Below, piece after piece: positions 59,620 to 64,000 of a stretch of DNA of 64,000 bases (positions within the stretch are counted from its first letter, which is position 1; the number at the start of each line of letters is the position of its first letter). The notes under the pieces were generated by a model. That model made no database searches. It was given only the letters and a program-made list of their open reading frames with translations, and was not told the DNA's origin. Position numbers and translations under genes: made by a program. The stretch spans positions 3,844,001-3,908,000 of the forward strand of contig OY725503.1 of the NCBI GenBank assembly GCA_963281255.1, read 5' to 3'. The DNA is from Aphrocallistes beatrix. Taxonomy: Eukaryota > Porifera > Hexactinellida > Sceptrulophora > Aphrocallistidae.

Positions 59620-60446
59620 ATGTTTAGAACTTTTTGCGAAACATTTTTTAAAAATTTACGTCCGCACATCCGATATGTTGCTACATACAAACAAGGCTAT
59701 TCTCCCACTCCAGACACAAGGGAATATTTTTACTATGTAAATCACCAAGGTCAGGTAATTATATCACCAACGCACATACAACTATGATTATAATAAAACG
59801 TGTTTTGATCTCATTAACATTTTGTAGCTATTTCTAGATGATGTGAGAGTGAAGAATTTTATTACAGCTTTTAAAGGTGTATTTATATTATGATTTTTAA
59901 GTTCTATATAAAACGAACGCTTAAAATATACTGATAATTATAGATGAAAAGTTCCTCTCTCTTCTCTTCTCTCGGTTGAAAGCGAATTCCACATTTCGCT
60001 GGCAAAAGGAGTTCCGCTTCCTCTATATTTGCGCTGGAGAGAATAACTACATCCGCTGCGATGATCTTCCCATAGTCTACACCCAACTCTACACACAAAC
60101 CGCTAACGAACCCCTTTCACTCGTGGATCTACAAGATCTCTCACAGTTCAGTCCGAGTGAGAAGTACTTCCTTGCTTATGGCAGTTATAAGGGACGATTG
60201 AGAGTGAACTTTGACCCGAGTTCGTTATGCATGCACCCTGGGAATGGCCGTCTTTACCACACGGGGCCCCAGAGAGCTGGCGGAGTAGGATTAGTTAAGT
60301 CTGCCTTGGCTGATGAGTTGAGCCGATTCTTCGTTTATAAAGGAGATTCCAAGTCTCCTACACACTTCCAATTCACTCCTGATCAAATGGTTTCTCTTAC
60401 GCAAGAAGTTATACCTAGAATTTCTGATTTCAGTTCTTCTGTTTGA
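59620..60446 (+). CDS. UPF0598 (C8orf82) homologue
   Basis: Three exons, 59620-59754, 59828-59876 and 59944-60446, 228 aa (human 216). The family is conserved in animals and has no well-established function; human C8orf82 is reported in mitochondria and the basic N-terminus here fits that. Matching blocks: TREYFYYVNHQGQLFLDD, VKNFITAFK, FRFLYICAGENNYIRCDDLPIVYTQL and NGRLYHTGPQRAGGVGLVKSALADELS. The middle exon is only 49 bp. Confidence 0.92.
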
Positions 60447-60788
60447 GACATTATTCTTCATTTTTTTCTGAAAATAAAAGTACGTAATTGTAAAATCAAA
60501 GTTGCTTCGTTTCCCAGTTAATTCAACAAATTGAAATTTGACACTACATTTTATTCGATCTGCCGAGATATTATTGGCATCCTCACTCTTTTACACTTTG
60601 TTGTGCAATGAGAGATGGAATGCAATATTCCAAACAAACAGCAACTGAAACTGAAGCCAGAGAATAGTTCCAATCGAATAGGTCGATACACACACTTATA
60701 TAACTTCGTGTTTACAGTTTACAGTTTACAATATTCTATTCACTTGATTTCTATTTGTTTCACAAAGGCTAGTTTAGTGCGATAGAAC
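60447..60788. other. Intergenic region before the dynein gene
   Basis: About 340 bp, AT-rich, presumably holding the dynein promoter. A perfect trimer of TTTACAG-like units (GTTTACAGTTTACAGTTTAC) lies at about 60709-60728. Nothing else seen. Confidence 0.5.
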
Positions 60789-63700
60789 ATGGCGCAACCT
60801 GAGGATAGCGCCGCAACGAATGGAGTCCCCAATGGTACGGAAAAACTCCATCGTCCCTCAGTCATACTGGAGAATCAGGTCCTCACGGATGAAGATACCC
60901 CTAGCGACCCTCTAACTACTTCTGCACGCTTGGGGAAGACTCCGAATACTCGTAAACACACCAAACGTGGTCAAGTCAAGAAGGCTAGGATGTCCAATGC
61001 TCAAGAAATGGTGCGCGAAAAAATGGTGAGTTGCAGATAAATTGCAAATTTGATGAATTGATTGCATTACGATTTTGCATTTCAGAGAAAGGAACAGGAG
61101 TATCGAGAAGAGAAACTAAGTCAGCTGGATAATAGGCACAATTTTGTCCTTGAAAATGTTGCTACTCGCCTCGATTTGCCATTTGATGAAGTGGTGGAGA
61201 GTATCCTAAATGGAGATCAGGTAAAATTCCATGAATTATTTGCATTGAACGATGTTTCTGGAGATTTTTATACGTTTTCTCAGATTGAAATGATGACCAA
61301 GTTCTTTCAGCCTGGTGGTTCAAAACTGATGTTTTTCTACGATCCAAATGTGCCTGAAAGCAAGGAAGATTTTGGGGAAGGTTAGCTATGATAATGCAAT
61401 ACGTAACTTGATACAATACAACATTTAAATTAATTAAAATCGATTTTATCGAGACTCTTATTAGGTGCTTTTTGCCCCATGCCTGATCATCTGAACCGTC
61501 ATGTTGTCATCCAGGGAAAAGGTGCAGTCCCCAATGCACCTAAAATTTACATTTCTGACGGTACCGCACACGCATATACCGGTTCCTGTATCTTCTTTCT
61601 CCGATTAAACCCGGCAAAGCCAATCAGTGCTGCTAACATAGCACAAGAGCTTCTATTCGGCAGTTTGCTATCTGAGAAGGAAGCTATGCTCGGAGCGATT
61701 GAGAATTTGCTGAGTCAGACTTTTATTCCCGCGATTGAGCAGCAGAACTTCGGGAGTGCCGTCCCGGGGCAGGTTGAGGACCGAAACGGGAATGGAAACG
61801 GAACTGGAGACACGATAAAGCAAGAATTCCTGGGTAAATCTAAAAAAAAAATGTAAATTCTAACTGCTATTAACCACATCCATTTAAGATTTTTTTGTCG
61901 CAAATGAATTCCTCACAAAGTGGGATATAAGTTGTACTGCCTGGATATTTGAGGATAGTTATACCGGTTTTCGCGGTTTATACGAAAATTCATACTTTCC
62001 TGCATATTTTAGCTTCTTTTTTTATGGCATTATCCTCTCTGATTTTAGCTCGTCTCAACAGCTTCACTGGAGCTCTTCAGAACGCTAAAGCCAGCTTGAA
62101 CATGTCAGTGAAGTTGAAGTTAGACTGTGGTGGTACAGACCTGAGTAAGCTGAAGAGTCTAGAGGATTACCTCGAGCTAGCCTCGAACAGTGAAGATCTA
62201 GCTAAGCTAGAAACTGCATTCTCGAACTGGTTATCTTCCATCGAGCAGATTCTTACTGAATCTCGGCAGATGAGGAAAGAAGCAGATAATATCGGGCCGA
62301 GAGCTGAGCTAGACCACTGGAAACAGAGATTGGCCATGTTTGACTCTCTCACTGATCAGATTAGAATGCCACAAAGCAAGGCGCTTATCGCAGTTATGGT
62401 GGCTGCAAAGTCAAAACTAATAAAAGTATGGTTGTTAGGGATTTTATGCCATATTTCCATCTTCCATAAGTTAATCAACTTCTATCATAGGAGTGGCAAC
62501 GTACTGATAAGATGATCACAGATATGACGAATGAAGCTAAGGACAGTGTGCGATTTCTATACACGTTAGAGAAATACTATGAACCATTGTACAAGAACAG
62601 TCCGGTGAGTTCCCATCTTGTTGAGGTGTAAATGTGTTCATCCAATTTTACGAATGTTGTATTTACAAGACTGCAATGATCGACTGCTTGCCTGGTCTCA
62701 TTAACGCTATCCGTATGATAAACTCACACTCACGTTGGTTCAACACGCCGCGTAGAATTACGTCACTCTTCGTCAAGACAACCAACCAAATGGTAACTTC
62801 CTGTCGAGAGTATATCACTGAGAATGGGCACAAAGATGTAAGAACTTAGATAGTTGTATTCTATAAAGCATTTCAAGGTGTGACGATCTCAATTTGTTAT
62901 TAGATGTGGGATCTGGAGAACTCAGTAGCCGAGTCCCGTCTTCATGAGTGTATAAAGCTGAATGACGAGTATCAAAAGGCTTTCCATCTGACTAAAAAAA
63001 AGCTTGAAGAGCTCCCTGATGAAAAACCTTTTGATTTATCAGAGATGTATATATTTGGAAAATTCAACAACTTCTGTATAAGGTACTGCTTAATGTGAAT
63101 TCAATGTCCAAACTCTACTGAAAAATTGGGGGAGACACCTGTTTATATCCCAACAATGTGAGATTAAAGTACAGCAATTTGCGGGATTTCTTTCTATCCG
63201 CCATTAGGTTGAAACATATCTTGGATGTTTTCACAATCCTGAACACATACTCCACCTTGTCCCTCTCTAACATTGAGGGGCTGGAGCAACTGAACTCCAG
63301 GTTCCAACTAGCTGCTAACACGATCATGAAGAAGCCGTACGATGTGCTGGAGTATAGGAAAAAAGAATTTGCTGAAGATTACGATGAATTCAAAAGACAA
63401 GTTAAAGATGTCCAGGTTTGTTTCTTCTATTTTACCTTAATAAAGTATAGAGCATTTCTCCATAAGCTTGTTACATTGAATTGCATTTTGACTTGAAAAA
63501 TATGGAATATTTCCACGAAAATTACATTTGCACCTATTCCAGGTCCAAATTCAAAATCTGCTCGATACATTCTGTTCAGAGGTCCAGTCCACTGAGGGTA
63601 TCATACAGGTCCTGGGGAGATTCGCACGTCTCCAACTGCCTGAAATGAAGCTGAAGGAGAAATTTGAATACACTATATCTCTGTACCAAAAAGATCTAGA

Positions 63701-64000
63701 TAGGATACAGGAGCAGTACAATTCAAACAGGTACAAATGTATATAAAAGCGATTAGGAGCACCAGTGATTTTGCTCAAAATATTAAACTTCTCCAACTGT
63801 AGACATTCTCCCCCACTTGCTCGTGACATGCCGCCCATTGCCGGCAAGGTCCACTGGGTCAGGCACCTGTACCGATGGATAACCCGTCCCATCGAGCTGC
63901 TGTTCCAGCTAGCTCCCGACTGCATGAAGTCCCCAGCTGGCCGTAAGGTCACCTCTCAATACAACAAGCTCGCACAGGTGTTCGTAGCTTATGAAGTGAT
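60789..64000 (+). CDS. Axonemal outer-arm dynein heavy chain, DNAH5/DNAH8 class (5' part)
   Basis: N-terminal stem of a dynein heavy chain running off the window. Exons: 60789-61025, 61086-61220, 61284-61380, 61465-61833, 62049-62425, 62491-62604, 62670-62837, 62904-63082, 63208-63415, 63543-63730, 63803-64000+. About 755 residues are visible, of perhaps 4600. The DNAH5/8 class powers ciliary beating as the outer-arm gamma-type chain. Blocks matching human DNAH5: RHNFVLENVA, SDGTAHAYTGSCIFFLR, DNIGPRAELDHWKQRL, AAKSKLIKEW, TNEAKDSVRFLYTLEKYYEPLY, INAIRMI, ITSLFVKTTNQM, FDLSEMYIFGKFN and HSPPLARDMPPIAGKVHWVRHLY. The N-terminal 80 residues are basic and not conserved. The 63-bp intron 61221-61283 is in frame and stop-free; splicing restores GDQ-IEMMTKF, matching the human spacing. 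Confidence 0.93.

Overview
The window is eukaryotic and almost certainly metazoan. It is AT-rich, with spliced genes whose GT-AG introns are mostly 45-150 bp. Gene content is animal-type: a two-domain receptor tyrosine phosphatase with Ig and FN3 domains, an aristaless-class homeodomain, tetraspanins, a NADPH oxidase activator, a Tudor-KH piRNA factor, CEP70 and an outer-arm axonemal dynein heavy chain. The short introns, gene-dense blocks and many miniature inverted-repeat elements fit a compact-genome invertebrate. I cannot fix the phylum from sequence alone.

Layout. 1-126: 3' end of an unidentified gene. 280-2590: CEP70. 4337-6215: TDRKH-like. 7756-8532 (-): short ARX-like homeobox gene. 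10364-12191: Kelch-like BTB protein. 13349-14068: three transposable elements nested one inside another. 14125-15273: di-N-acetylchitobiase-like GH18 protein with its catalytic Glu replaced by Gln. 16406-17221: tetraspanin. 18439-22165: DDX46/PRP5 helicase. 22530-34712: an accessory-looking block with five small intronless genes for divergent bZIP-like proteins (plus one relic), interleaved with transposon debris and with LETM1, which carries a tRNA-Leu in an intron. 35045-36992: ECD. 37415-44210: LAR-like receptor phosphatase. 44779-46403: p67phox/NOXA1-like. 46674-47442: ataxin-3. 47650-48569 (-): UFM1 protease. 48842-56467 (-): a 17-exon INPP5B/OCRL phosphatase with AK6 and UXS1 nested on the opposite strand inside one intron. 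57120-59523: two tandem tetraspanins. 59620-60446: C8orf82 homologue. 60789-64000: 5' part of a DNAH5/DNAH8-class dynein.

Most genes are unrelated housekeeping genes that are neighbours only by compaction. The unusual part is the bZIP-like set. All five proteins are 88-141 aa, all lack the otherwise invariant basic-region Asn, all are intronless, and all have a TATAAA-type box about 40-80 bp before the ATG. Nearby there is a tandemly duplicated relic and a member whose C-terminus comes from a transposon end. I read it as a lineage-specific, actively turning-over family of small bZIP regulators; that is inference. The other notable items are the pseudo-chitobiase, a foldback element family with a perfect 15-bp target duplication, and the two-gene nest in the phosphatase intron.
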